Shown piece by piece: positions 1 through 10,558 of a stretch of 64,000 nucleotides of DNA; positions within the stretch are counted from its first letter, which is position 1, and each line of letters begins with the position of its first letter. Source of the DNA: Balanoglossus misakiensis (Eukaryota > Hemichordata); contig CM082596.2 of the NCBI GenBank assembly GCA_040954595.2, positions 11,346,001-11,410,000 of the forward strand, read 5' to 3'. The notes beneath the pieces were generated by a model, which had not been told where the DNA came from, made no database searches, and saw only the letters and a program-made list of their open reading frames with translations. Both the position numbers and the translations under genes were made by a program.

Positions 1-540
1 CGATTTCCTATTTTTTATGCATTTTTTTGTATTTTTCCATGTTATTGGTAAAAAGTCTTTGAAATTTAGTATGAAGCTTCCTAATGGTTGTCTAAGTAAC
101 CATAGTTTTATTCAAATTGTTGCAAAATTTGCATATCTATAATTTTGAGTAATAGTTGCCATTTTTGGTCAAAAAATGTTTTTCTTTAAAACCTCATGCC
201 AGATTGCTTTGCAATTTGGTAGGCATATTCGTAGGGGTAACCTAAATAATTTGTTGTAAAAAAATGTGATATTTGCATAAATGTGTTATCGGGGAAACTT
301 TTGCAATTTTTGTCAAAAATTGTTTTCTCTGAAACCGCTTGTCCTATTGCATTGAACTTTGGCAGCATGTTCCTTGTAGTGATTGAAGTAAGATATTGTA
401 CAATTTTGGTGATATTTGCATATTTGTGTTTTTGCCACATTTGAACAAATATTTTCTGTGAAACTGCTTGTTGGATTGCTTTGAAATTAGTTTTTTCTCT
501 GATTGCTTTGAAATTTAGGATATAATTTCATAACACATAC
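1..540 (+). repeat. Degenerate ~143-bp tandem repeats in the unit leader
   Basis: The motif ATTGCTTTGAAATTTGG recurs in diverged form at about 57, 202, 345 and 473, each followed by a related AT-rich stretch containing GATATTTGCATA-like words. Spacing is about 130-145 bases. No coding role is seen. The same block starts every long unit (23707, 43774, 62543), and its first 410 bases start every short unit. Confidence 0.6.
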
Positions 541-1580
541 CTGTATATGTGCAACTTTTATTCAATTCTGAGATCAGAAAGATTAAATATTTAGCGAGTT
601 TTTTTGGTAAGTTTCTTTGTTTTTGGTTAGCAAATCTTCTCCTAAACAAATTGTCCAGTTATTTCTAAAGTTACTATTTACAAGGAGTTGTTACCTCAAA
701 CAAAGACATGTTTACATAACTTAAATAGGCCAGCTGTTACAGAGACCACCAGCTATCAAATTTTAATTACCAGTGGCAGGTCAGTGTGTGTCTGTTCCAG
801 GACTGACTGAAAGAAGTTGCTTCGCATGTGTATTTGTACAGACAATTTTTGGTCAATTTTTTTTCTAGCACCACTTGTAAGACTGCCAGGACACATGACA
901 GTTTATTGGGCATGTTCCTTGTTAATGTTTTTACATTCCATATTTCTACATGGTCAGATCATATCTGCTTGCAAATGTCACCTGTAATTTTTATTCTGGT
1001 GTGTCACTGTTTCCGCATAATCCTCAAATGTCATCAGATATCCGAATGTGATGAAAACAGTGTGTTTTGAGTGTTTTTTAAATGACCTTTTGGGTTAAAA
1101 GTGGCAAAAATGGCAATTTTGTCTTGAAAGGGGTCAATAAGACTGACTTTTTTTGGAATTAGCACCATATTTTACATTGAATGGACTAGTCTAGGACTTT
1201 CCTTACCAAAAATTCTGTTTAATCTTCTGTAACATGTATACTAGTATACATGTAGCTGCCTGATAGTTTGCCCTGTGTGTGTAATTGCTGAGTGACATAA
1301 CGCATTCTGTGATTGGTGCAGTCACGTAACCACCAATCAGATCGCTTGTTGTAAGGAGAACTGCACGACCTTTAACCGCATTAGCATACCTGATTTTTAG
1401 GGCTCGATATTACCTCTGAGGACGCAATATTTAAGTTGAAGTTTTTTTTCTTTTATCATATTAGAGCAAGAAGACTTGTTTTTTATGTAAAAGAAATAGA
1501 CCCTAATATACAGAGTGCATTTTGAAACGATAGGCAGGTCCGGCCCATAGCCTAATTCTTCATTTTTCTGTCATGCGTAG
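541..1580 (+). other. Intronic sequence, no gene seen
   Basis: No exon or recognisable transposon protein was found. It contains a perfect 22-bp palindrome at 1232-1253 (half-site ACATGTATACT). It also contains a 9-bp inverted repeat TGATTGGTG/CACCAATCA at 1310-1318 and 1331-1339. Small open frames here look like chance. Confidence 0.6.
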
Positions 1581-1696
1581 GAATTGATCAGTGCTAACAA
1601 CCCATGTCAAAATGGCAGCACTTGCCAACCCTAACCTCGTGTGTGGCATTGACGTGCACCTGCCAAGGATGCTATACTGGGAGCGCTGTGAAAATT
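1581..1696 (+). pseudogene. EGF-like exon 1, frameshifted (unit A)
   Basis: Follows acceptor GCGTAG. Pieces of the eight-Cys EGF pattern appear in successive frames: I-D-Q-C, then N-P-C-Q-N-G-S-T-C, then S-C-V-A-L-T-C-T-C-Q-G-C-Y-T-G-S, then C-E-N. Against the 123-bp template of the array the exon is 116 bp. The losses localise as 2 bp after the first Cys, 4 bp between Cys 3 and 4, and 1 bp before the last Cys. The donor is a weak GTCAGT instead of GTAAGT. It is therefore a decayed exon. The same lesions appear in units B and C. Confidence 0.75.
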
Positions 1697-1703
1697 GTCA
1701 GTC

Positions 1704-2089
1704 AGTTTCTTTTGTCAAATTAATCAATATGTGTGGGACTGTTATACATGTATATAAAACAGAATACTGTGATGGAAAATTCTATAACTTAATGTTTCAG
1801 TGGATATATGACTTAAAGTTAGCAGGATGCAGTGAATTCAACAGAAAGTGTAATTTCCTCTTGTGTGAGCTCTGTGCGACTGTGCCAATGAAAATCTCAC
1901 CACAAACAAAAATGACAGGTATACACTGTATATTAGCAGCTTTGTCTCTGTAATAGCCATAGTGTTTTGAAGTTGAAAACTTGCAAAGTGTGCAGTTTTA
2001 TTCACACTACAAAGGAAACATTGTTGAAACGGATTATCTGTGTACATTGTCAAACTGTACACTTGTCGTGAGATTTATTCTCAATTATA
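1704..2089 (+). other. Intronic sequence between EGF exon 1 and the gypsy fragment
   Basis: No supported gene. A cysteine-containing stretch at about 1826-1890 after TTTCAG does not match the array's EGF spacing, so I do not call it an exon. Confidence 0.45.
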
Positions 2090-3167
2090 TTATATCATGC
2101 TACCTTCCGCAATTCTGATTGGACGAGAGCTAAATCCAGCGATGCTAAAATACTCAATAATGCACTGCTGGCAGTGGTAAAACGGGCTTTCTGTTTGCCA
2201 CATGGGTTTGTTCTTTAGGTTGTTGTATGTGTTTACACTCAGCATGTTTATTGTAGAACCAGGGTCGATCAGTGAGGCAACTGCTGTTTGTTCTATTTGC
2301 ACTGTTACTCGAGGCCTCCTGCCATTTGATTGTTGTGCAGTGAAGCAGTATTCATCTCCCGAGCTGTCTTCCACTTTATGCACAGCTTTGACAGTTTCAT
2401 CCTTGTCTACCCTATTTGCCTTGCCTTTTGATCGGCAGCATTTGGCAAAATGGTTATGTTTGCCACACTTCCTGCATGACTTGCCTTTAGCTGGACATAC
2501 TGAGTCATGTGGATAGGTGCCACCACAATAATAACAAGTGGACGGTCCTTTCGCTGGCTGCTGATGAGCTCTCTTTTGTTTATTTGGTTTCGGGCGTTGG
2601 TGGCGCTGTTTTCTGACCGCATTCACTGATGCCGTATCTGCACCATTATTTTGGGTTTTCTCCTCAATCCCACTAGCCTGAACCTCTGATACCTCAAATG
2701 AATGGCTGTACTCAGTATATTCTCTAGTGTCGTCTCCTCCCGAAGAGCACGACGTCTGAGACGGGCTGATGTGAATCCTCGTATGATTTGTGATTTGACC
2801 TCTTGATCCTTTTTGGTGAAGTCACATATGTTTCTGCTAGGCGTTGCAAACAAGTGTGATAGGCATCAATCGATTCGCCGTTGTTTTGTATGGTGTCTCT
2901 GAAGATGAATCGTTCGTATTCAATGTTCCGTTTGGGTGAGAAGTACGACGTAAGCTTTAATTTGGCTGTTTCACAGCTCGTTCCTGTATCTGGTAGAGTA
3001 TCAAAGAAGTCGGAAACTTCCTCACCTGCCCAGTGCAATAGCAGTGCACGTTGTGGCTTGTCATCTGTAATGTTGAATGCGACAAATGCGTTTTCTACTC
3101 TAGCCATGTACTTTTTCCATCTCGTACTGGTGGTTGTCGGGTCTGAATGAACAGGAAAACTCGGCAT
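2090..3167 (-). pseudogene. gag: Ty3/gypsy gag-pro fragment, frameshifted (unit A)
   Basis: Minus-strand retrotransposon Gag in three reading-frame segments: 3167-2724 (capsid-like N-terminus, starts MPSFPVHSD, contains RWKKY and ALLLHWAGEEV, then YFSPKRN and DAYHTCLQ), 2853-2623 (KSQIIRGFTSARLRRRAL) and 2626-2090. The last has two zinc knuckles (CYYCGGTYPHDSVC and CRKCGKHNHFAKCC) followed by a retropepsin start whose usual D-T/S-G reads D-P-G-S. Two frameshifts separate the segments, and the sequence stops inside protease; reverse transcriptase, RNase H and integrase are absent. A 5' LTR and primer-binding-like site lie just upstream at 3199-3382. The element is a defective, truncated insertion in an intron of the EGF gene, opposite to it. 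Confidence 0.88.
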
Positions 3168-3198
3168 TGATGGCTAGCTGATTCTCCATGTTCTCCGT

Positions 3199-3382
3199 CC
3201 TCGTCGCCAAATATAGAATCGTGGGTGGGCAATAATGACAACACGAGACACCAAGTCCGGCATGTAAGAGTGAGAGTGCCTAGCCACGTTCACGCACTTT
3301 ATTCATAATGACCCGAATGTTGCATTACGTCATTTTACAGAATGTATAAAGTATAGATGCTCACTAGTGTTTGGACACTACA
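3199..3382 (-). mobile_element. Gypsy 5' LTR and primer-binding-like site (unit A)
   Basis: On the minus strand the LTR begins TGTAGTGTCC at 3382. It contains a TATA-like CTATACTTTATACA and an AATAAA (plus TTTATT at 3298-3303). It runs to about 3211, immediately before TTGGCGACGAGG (3210-3199), a sequence typical between a gypsy LTR and gag. The exact LTR 3' end is uncertain because no clear terminal CA is present. No 3' LTR was found. Confidence 0.7.
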
Positions 3383-3583
3383 ATATACATGTGACTGCAG
3401 TGTCTTTCCAATCATGAATTTGCAAGGTGTCCTTCGGAGAAAATCTTCTGATTCTCTTTTCTGATTTGCTTTGCATATTTAACTTAATGATCTAATGTGT
3501 TGGAATTCCCTGTCTCAAATTTTTGATGATCAGTCTCTGCCCCATTGCTCATCGTCCCAACTTTCTTGTGTATTGAAAACCAG

Positions 3584-3706
3584 GAATCAACCAATGTGAT
3601 CCCGATCTGTGCTTGAAGAGTGGTTTCTGCCAGATGACATCTGGATCATGTGAACTGTACACATGTTTCTGTCAGAATTGTTACACTGGTGACCTTTGTG
3701 AACAAA
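3584..3706 (+). CDS. EGF-like exon 2, intact (unit A)
   Basis: A 123-bp exon between acceptor CCAG and donor GTAAGT, with phase-1 introns at both ends. It encodes one EGF-like module starting I-N-Q-C and ending C-Y-T-G-D-L-C-E-Q. Cysteine spacing is C-x4-C-x5-C-x6-C-x4-C-x-C-x2-C-x5-C. Canonical EGF has six cysteines; here two more sit between the usual third and fourth and between the usual fifth and sixth. Such modules are extracellular and disulphide-bonded. It has no calcium-binding D-x-D/N-E signature. The frame is open, so this exon could still be used. The unit B copy reads Asn for Asp at the second x4 residue region (GATCCCAAT). Confidence 0.88.
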
Positions 3707-4620
3707 GTAAGTTTTGATTTATTGTCTTGGGTTAATAATTTATACAGTTCAAAGTATCACCATTTCTTTCAATATGTAGATTTTTTTGTTTTTCTCTACA
3801 AGTGTAATCAAGATCTGCATGAAAATTTGTGTCGCTGTCACCGAACCTAGCTAGTCCATACAACCAACAGTATGAATCACCACCTCATACTGGGCGTAGC
3901 CATAGGCCCTAACCCTAATAGTTACGTACTTATGAGCATTTATGTTATATATAGTTCAAAGGTCACCAAGGTCATCTGACATTGCGGCGAAATGATTTGG
4001 TCCAATAGTTGTACCTGTCCACCAAAAATCAGCTCCCTAGGTGTATTAGTTAGCGTAGAAATAGATATGTGTTTTTCAAGGTGGGTCAAAGGTCAAGGGG
4101 TCACCCGAAATTTGGCTTCTCATTTCGGCCCCTTGGTCAGTCCCTGTTCACTCCATAAATGGAGACGTGTTCTGCGCAACCGCAGTACGTGTAACCTCGT
4201 GAACTCAGATGTGCACATGCGTACAGCAGACCCTGTTCACTCCATAAATGGAGACGTGTTCTGCGCAACCACAGCTGGACCTGTGAAAGATCAAATCCGA
4301 TCGACATATTTAGTTTCCGTATATTATATTGACCAATGCAGACTAAATCTAATAGAATTACTACATGTAGTATATCGTGTATAATACACACGTTTGGCAA
4401 TATTGCAGTTTGAGTGTTAGATGCAGACGTGTATACCCGATCTAAATTTCCGACCTACACATGTACATGTATCACTGTTCACATGTACATACACCGTAAC
4501 TGCGTTCTGAAAATGACATGGTATTTTCAAAATGTTACCCCAGATTACCCCATCATGAAACTCACACCCATTGTCCAGCAGTAGTTAGTTGACTATCCTA
4601 TTCACTCAAAACAAAAAGAA
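3707..4620 (+). other. Intron with nuclear-receptor-like direct repeats and an 89-bp partial repeat
   Basis: No gene seen. AGGTCA-CCA-AGGTCA (DR3) lies at 3960-3974 and GGGTCAAAGGTCA (DR1) at 4083-4095. A 37-bp segment beginning GTTCACTCCATAAATGGAGA occurs at 4146 and again at 4235. Unit B has lost 93 bp (A 4235-4327) that include the second copy. Confidence 0.6.
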
Positions 4621-5391
4621 CGGGTGTGAAAAAGTCACTAAAACAGCATTGATACAGAGGTGTATAACACTGTCCATGATTTCAAGAGAAAAACATGAAC
4701 GCAGCCCAGGCAGATCGGTCACTGTATGTGGCGATATCTTTCTAAGTATTTCACTCAACTTGTACAGACGATGCCATGCTGTCTTCTGGAATGTGCTGGT
4801 AACGTCACACATCGAAACATATTGATGATGCCCTTCCCTGCGGCTCGGGCATCATGAATATTATTAAGGTCAAAGATCACCATCCCTTGTGCAGGCAAAA
4901 GATCATGATATTGCCCTCGCTAACATGTGTTATTATTTAAATACGATGTTGTCATAGCTTTACTATGCAGGTATAGTAAAGCATATGCCTTGGTCCAGAC
5001 CAAGGCATATGAACGGGTGTGAAAAAGTCACTAAAACAGCATTGATACAGAGGTGTATAACACTGTCCATGATTTCAAGAGAAAAACATGAACGCAGCCC
5101 AGGCAGATCGGTCACTGTATGTGGCGATATCTTTCTAAGTATTTCACTCAACTTGTACAGACGATGCCATGCTGTCTTCTGGAATGTGCTGGTAACGTCA
5201 CACATCGAAACATATTGATGATGCCCTTCCCTGCGGCTCGGGCATCATGAATATTATTAAGGTCAAAGATCACCATCCCTTGTGCAGGCAAAAGATCATG
5301 ATATTGCCCTCGCTAACATGTGTTATTATTTAAATACGATGTTGTCATAGCTTTACTATGCAGGTATAGTAAAGCATATGCCTTGGTCCAG
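4621..5391 (+). repeat. 393-bp tandem duplication private to unit A
   Basis: The segment starting CGGGTGTGAAAAAGTCAC at 4621 is repeated from 5014. Units B and C have one copy (near 28234 and 48394). The junction between the copies (4982-5011) is a perfect inverted repeat: a 14-bp arm CATATGCCTTGGTC, loop CA, and the complementary arm. A second hairpin, GCTTTACTAT/ATAGTAAAGC, lies a few bases before the end of each copy. No protein is recognisable; the paired opposite-strand ORFs here are not supported as genes. Confidence 0.85.
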
Positions 5392-5392
5392 A

Positions 5393-5413
5393 CCCCCCCC
5401 CCCCCCCCCCCCC
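5393..5413 (+). repeat. Homopolymer C tract (about 21 C)
   Basis: Uninterrupted C run following CCAGA. The equivalent tracts are about 14 C in unit B (28613) and about 16 C in unit C (48773). Confidence 0.85.
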
Positions 5414-6235
5414 ATGGTCAATGAAAAAATATGAAATATAATGATCAAAAATCTTCTTCTCAAAATCGGCATACCCTAATTTGAAAATTTCGCCCTTATA
5501 TGGTCATCAGGTCACTTGACTAATTTAACATTCACGGACGTACTGCACCAGATCTCATTGGCCTGCATCATTGTGCCAAATTTGAGAATTGTAGGTTTAG
5601 CCGTTTTCAAGATCATAGTGGCCGATGAAAGTGCCCAAGAAGAAGAAAAATGCCAGCAATACCAAAAGGGGCCCCGCTCATAGGGGCTTGGGCCCCCAAA
5701 AACGCCAGTAATACCAATAGGGGCCCCGCCCATAGGGGCTTGGGCCCCTAATAAGTCAGTTGTAAAGTTATTACTGAGCTTGAATTTCACTAGCGCCTAA
5801 AAGTAAACAAAAACTGATGGTCAAAGTATCACAAGCTTTATTTTGGTTTGATGTAGGATGTAATATGCTTATAGCACACTGCCAAATTAATGTCAACCAA
5901 TAAGACCGGTAGGATATGATCGAAAACCACACGTATTAATGTGTAAAAGGCCGAACTTCCCAATAAATTTGGGTAGCCGACTACAGAAAGAGTCGAACCG
6001 ATGCATGAACTGAAGTATCAAGACACATGGACTATTATTTATTGTTTCAGCAATTTGACTTAAATTTATAATTTCCTATGGCAGTTTTTGCCGACAAGAA
6101 TCAATGCCCGACCAAACAAAATGGACATTTTCACGTGATCGTTACTGAGGTCACAAGTTAGCCAAGCCCTCATACACGCGCTATTCGGAAGTATCGGTGA
6201 TCTGTTTATGTGTTTAGCTAAGGTGGTAAACTGTT
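5414..6235 (+). other. Intron with GC-rich 52-bp direct repeat
   Basis: Two tandem copies at 5652-5703 and 5704-5751 share GCCAG(C/T)AATACCAA and AGGGGCCCCGC, each with internal GGGGCC/GGCCCC complementarity. The rest is AT-rich and has no recognisable gene. The unit B copy has lost one C in the second repeat. Confidence 0.6.
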
Positions 6236-8880
6236 CATCAATCAATCAATCAGTCAATCAAAAGGACTTATAGAGCACCAAACTCCACTGCAATAGTGTT
6301 CAATAGCGCTTTACAATGTAAAGTTACTGTTAATAGGCTCTGTTAAACAGATAAGTCTTGATGTGTTTCTTGAAACTGTCAAGGCTAGGTGACTGGTATA
6401 CTTCTATTGGGACATTGTTCCAAATGAGTGGGGCGATATACGAAAAAGCATGATCGCCGTACGTTTTCTTCTTACTCGATGGTACATGAAGTAGAAATTT
6501 GTCATTTGATCGAAGAAGTCTTGTTGAAGTTTTCAGATGGATTAAGTCAGTGATGTAAGCTGGTGCTGTGTTGTTTAATGCCTTATATGTCATAAGCAAG
6601 ATCTTGTATTGGATTCTATAGTGTACAGGCAGCCAATGTAAATCCATGAGAACAAGAGTAATATGATCCGTTTTACGGGTACGAGAAACGATCCTGGCTG
6701 CAGAATTCAGGGCATGCTGTAGCGGTTGAATGCATGATGATGGTAAACCACAGAGTAGTGCATTACAGTAGTCCAGTTTTGATGTGATTAGAGCATGAAC
6801 CAGCATCTGGCAAACTTCCTTAGTGAGGTAACGGCGAATGTGGCTGATTTGACGCAGATGGAAGAAAATTGACTTGCAAATTGCATTAATGTGCTTATTG
6901 AAAGTGTAATTGTCGTCGAATGTCACACCTATATTCCGTGCAGAATTCACAATTTGAACACAACATGATCCAATGCTAATGTGGTTTATGGGACGAGGCG
7001 AGCGGTTGAACTGAGACCTTATCAGGAGTACCTCGGGTTTGCCACCATTGAGTTGAAGTTTATTATGTGTCATCCAGGTTTTTATTTCGTGAACTGCCCT
7101 TTCCATCTTGTCTAATGTACTATCCAGTGCCATACAAATATCGTTGTTGACTTTAGTAAGTGCTGTTTCGGTACTGTGATCCTTTCGGTACGCTGACTGC
7201 AGTGGTTCTTGTAGTGAGTTGGTAGTCAAATATGATGTCAGTTGTTGTGCTACAATCTTCCCGATTACTTTTGACAGGAAGGTTAGGTTTGAAACAGGTC
7301 TATAGTTCTTGAAAATGTTTTTGTCGAGCGAAGGTTTCTTGAGTACATTGGTGTGATGACTGCTATTTTAAGTTATTCAGGAACAGTTCCAGTTTTGAGT
7401 GACAAATTGATAATTGTGGCTATGATAGTGAGCAGATTACCAAGACATTGCTTAACAAGTGCTGTAGGGATGAGATCAAGTACACGTGTTTTAGATGGAG
7501 AGCCAGAGATAACTTTGCTGATTTCTTCGTCTTTAGCTGTGTGGAATTCAGGAAGTGTTGATGAGACTGCTGGGTGCAGAAATTGGTAATCTTTTGAAGT
7601 AGGGTTTACCATGTCAAGGCTGGAACGGATAGACGTGATTTTAGTGATGAAATATTTACTGAATGAATCTGCTAAGTCTATTTTCGCAGTATGGTCAGGT
7701 AGAGTCTTTTCTTGTTGCTTGCCAGCCATGGTTGATATGATTTGAAATAGTGACTTCTGGTTACCATACTTTTCCTCAATTAGATGTGAGAAGTATGACT
7801 TTTTGGCAGCTCTGATTAAGTGATTGACATTTCTGCACTCATGTTGATATATCTCACGATGAATCTCCAGCTTAGTTTTTCGCCACAGATGTTCAGCCTT
7901 CCGTCTATTCTTTTTTGCAATGTCGATTTCATGAGTATACCATTTGGTACCTGGACGTATGATCACTGTACGCTTTTGAAGTGGTGCGTGGGCTTGAAGA
8001 ACTTCACTGACGTGTTGGTTATAAGCTGATATGGCTGAGGAGAGGTCATTTGGAGGCTAGGACATTTGATGTATTTTGTCGAGATCATGGCTGAAACTAT
8101 CAATTGAAATGGCAGATACGACGATAAGATATTTGACGTCTACTGTGTGTTGGTTTCGGAAGAGCAAGTTTTGCATTGACAGGATTGTGATCAGAGAGTT
8201 CCAAGCAGTCTACAGAGACACTCTTGATGTTAGACGCAGAGTTAGATAAGATGAGATCAAGAGTATGACCCTTTCTGTGTGTTGGTTGTTGGACCCATTG
8301 TTTCAGATTACAGGCGCTGATGATTCCATTGAATTTCTGTGTTACTGGATTCTTATCATCTTCTAGGTGAATATTGAAATCTCCTACGATGAAGAGATTA
8401 CTTGAGCAGGTGACATACTTCTCAAGTGTTGTACTGAACTCTTCCATGAACTGTGGTGCGGTGAATTTATTCTTAACTGATGGTGGTGGACGGTAGACAA
8501 GAATTATTTTCATGGAAAGTTTCTGGTGAAGAATAGTTGCTTCCGCTGTCTCAAAAGATTTAACAGAGAGAATAGGCTTCCAAGCTGTTAATTTTAGTGC
8601 TAGCTTATGAATTTAAGCTAAGTCTTCACCGATCTTGCCAACCTCAGGTAGATGTTTGACAGCATAGCCTGGTGGTGTACATTCAGCCATTACGTGTTCG
8701 TCACCAGATTCCTTCAACCATGTTTCAGTGAGTACAAGAATATCAATGTCTTTATCTGTGATGTAGTCTGCAATGTCTAATGATTTGCATCTAGCTGAGC
8801 GGACATTCCATGTAGAGAGTAGAAGTTCACACGTATTGTGGATAGGGTGGATCTTGAATACTGCATAGTTACTCTTCAAT
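6236..8880 (-). mobile_element. CR1/L2-like non-LTR retrotransposon, RT core deleted (unit A)
   Basis: Minus-strand element with a short-repeat tail (TTGA)n at its 3' end (plus 6236-6260). Reading down the minus strand: endonuclease N-terminus (8879-8613: NVRSARCKS, LTETWL), endonuclease C-terminus (8513-8100: YRPPPS, GDFNIH, HTLDLILS, LSDHNP), a linker and start of RT (7966-7373), a stretch with NYRPVSNLTFLSK around 7280, and RT C-terminus (7229-6330). The endonuclease is split only by an in-frame TAA at 8613-8615; frameshifts separate the other blocks. In the last block SAYRKDHSTETAL leads through NDICMALD straight into MERAVHEIKTWM. The RT motif A, the PQGS motif and the YADD box are therefore missing, while the frame is kept. 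The element cannot encode an active RT. Confidence 0.9.
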
Positions 8881-9336
8881 AGATATTTAGTGACTCGCTA
8901 ACTGTTGCGATTCGTGTGTGTGTAATTTACGTACTTCAAGTTAAATATCGCAACTAGCCGTAATGTTTGACTAGGGGGAGCACCTATACTAATGCGAGAA
9001 CCAGGGATTGAAAGTTGCACCTGTATTTTGATCCCTTAGTTACCCTTATAAGTACATTTGTAGTCTAATAACCATAGCTCTATTGCAAACCATTCTTTCC
9101 GTAGTTTCTTGTTTCAAATATTGTAATCTGAATTTATTTTGATGTTTAACAGGTGTGATTATCTGTATTTGCGACCATTTTGAAAAAAATTGGTTGCCAT
9201 GGAAACTCTTCAACAGATATTTAGTGACCGGACGCGCAGTGTTTCCGGTTTATGTTCTGCACGTATATCCTTGATGAAGTTTGCTGGCTAGAGGGCTCCT
9301 AAACCTCCCTAATATTTGACGTCTTCACTCCTACAG
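8881..9336 (+). other. Intronic sequence upstream of the GCC-like block
   Basis: No gene seen. The sequence directly after the retrotransposon's 5' end contains two related words, CTCTTCAATAGATATTTAGTGA (split 8872-8893) and its near copy at 9205-9227. Confidence 0.4.
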
Positions 9337-9518
9337 GACTGCGCAGCTGGAAGTTAAAGTTCAGCATGTTCTGAAGCATGCACGCTGTGTCCAGGGGTTT
9401 CATGTGTGGAACAGCCAGCCTCTCATCACCAACATAATGCGGACTGGGATATTTTGCCAACAATGGAAGTATAGACTGTACGCCTTGTCCTGCCCCGGGT
9501 ATAAGTGCCAATATGATG
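9337..9518 (+). pseudogene. GCC2/GCC3-like cysteine-rich exon 1, disrupted (unit A)
   Basis: Begins after CTACAG and ends before GTATGT. One frame gives D-C-A-A-G-S, a TAA stop, then S-S-A-C-S-E-A-C-T-L-C-P. A second frame gives G-Y-F-A-N-N-G-S-I-D-C-T-P-C-P-A, and a third finishes G-Y-K-C-Q-Y-D. This is the look of the GCC2/GCC3 (ephrin-receptor-like) extracellular repeat, with C-x2-C-P-A-G-Y and C endings. The stop and two frame changes mean it cannot be read as one exon. The same disruptions occur in B and C. Confidence 0.65.
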
Positions 9519-10039
9519 GTATGTCGGAGCCAGAGGTGTGTGAAGATGGATACTACACTAATATAGATGATGAGTCAGCACTTAAAGTTTGGGCATTACT
9601 GAGTAATCTTTCACTTAAGGCGGACGATCATCTTATGTGCATGTACGTAATTCTGTGCGTACAAACATTACGTCCAGTCCAAATATTCTGCCAATTTTAC
9701 ATCCAATGCATTCAAATAGTGGACTGCTTCGCTTTCATCCAGTTTTCATGTGCATCGTATAAGTAGACTATTGTTTTGTCCCGTCTTTTCACCAAATTTG
9801 CTCTTTTCCAAATCTCCGACACAGACTATGATCGTCAAGATCTTGTCTGTTGTTAGAACAGCACACTGCCGTATGGCATTGACTGTATACAGTTTCTGTT
9901 ACCAATATCTCTGGTTTGGCATTTTCCTGTCCTCGAAATCAATCCAGAGATTTTTGTCTCCCCAACCCGCGTGAGAATCCCACGTCTTTGAAGGTATGAC
10001 TGTGACTATAAGATTCTATAAATCTCTGTTTATTTTCAG

Positions 10040-10170
10040 CACAAATATCATGTGCTGATTGCCCAGCTGGTAACCAATGTCCAAATGGTAACACTGTGAT
10101 TTTATGCTCGGCTGGTTATTACAGTTCGGCTTTGGACAAAGGATGTCTCGCTGTACCTCTTGCATAACAG
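10040..10170 (+). pseudogene. GCC2/GCC3-like exon 2, frameshifted (unit A)
   Basis: Flanked by TTTTCAG and GTAAAC. It opens with I-S-C-A-D-C-P-A-G-N-Q-C-P-N-G and continues to S-A-G-Y-Y-S. Near 10140 the frame must shift to give M-S-R-C-T-S-C-I-T before the donor; without the shift it ends at TAA (10165). The motif C-x2-C-P-A-G-x2-C-P is typical of the family. Copies in B and C carry the same shift. Confidence 0.7.
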
Positions 10171-10424
10171 GTAAACTTCTACCCACCCACCTTTATTTCC
10201 AACATCAAACATTAGGTCAGGTAATTTACTAACTGAAAAATAGGATGGGAACATTTTCTATTTCTGTATTTAAAATTTACTGATATAATATATGAATAAA
10301 AAAATGACAATTTTTCCAAATTTGAATAGACCTCTATTTATGAAAATAATTAAAATTTGCACCAAATTTTTACAGTGGTATTCAAAGGTTAACTTGGTGT
10401 GTAAATTCTCTGTTTGATTTACAG

Positions 10425-10558
10425 ATCAAATGGTGCTGAACATTGTACTATTTGTGAGCAAGGGTACGCCTGCACAGATCAGTGTACATCGCAATTCAAG
10501 TGTACCAAGGGTTACGTGTCATTGGCTGGTGCAACAAACTGTACCATATGTACAAATG
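10425..10558 (+). CDS. GCC2/GCC3-like exon 3, internally open (unit A)
   Basis: After TTACAG and before GTAAGA. One frame is open throughout: S-N-G-A-E-H-C-T-I-C-E-Q-G-Y-A-C, then C-T-S-Q-F-K-C-T-K-G-Y, ending N-C-T-I-C-T-N. It has eight cysteines in CxxC pairs, the layout of GCC2/GCC3 or TNFR-like extracellular repeats. A phase-1 start would need one more base near the first A-run (GATCAAATGG), so the join to the previous exon may be broken even though the body is intact. Confidence 0.65.

Noticed and set aside
1826-1900. Possible additional EGF exon after TTTCAG
   Set aside because: Cysteine spacing does not fit the array template and no donor is seen at the expected distance.
3908-3919. 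CCCTAACCCTAA telomere-like repeat
   Set aside because: Only two repeats; not evidence of a telomere or interstitial telomeric array.
4589-5218. Repeated 68-80 residue ORFs on both strands in the 393-bp duplication
   Set aside because: Both strands are open over the same bases, no family resemblance; the repeated protein is just the duplicated DNA.
5940-6015. Possible tRNA-derived SINE (GGTTCGACTC on the minus strand)
   Set aside because: No box A at the right distance and no SINE-like ends.
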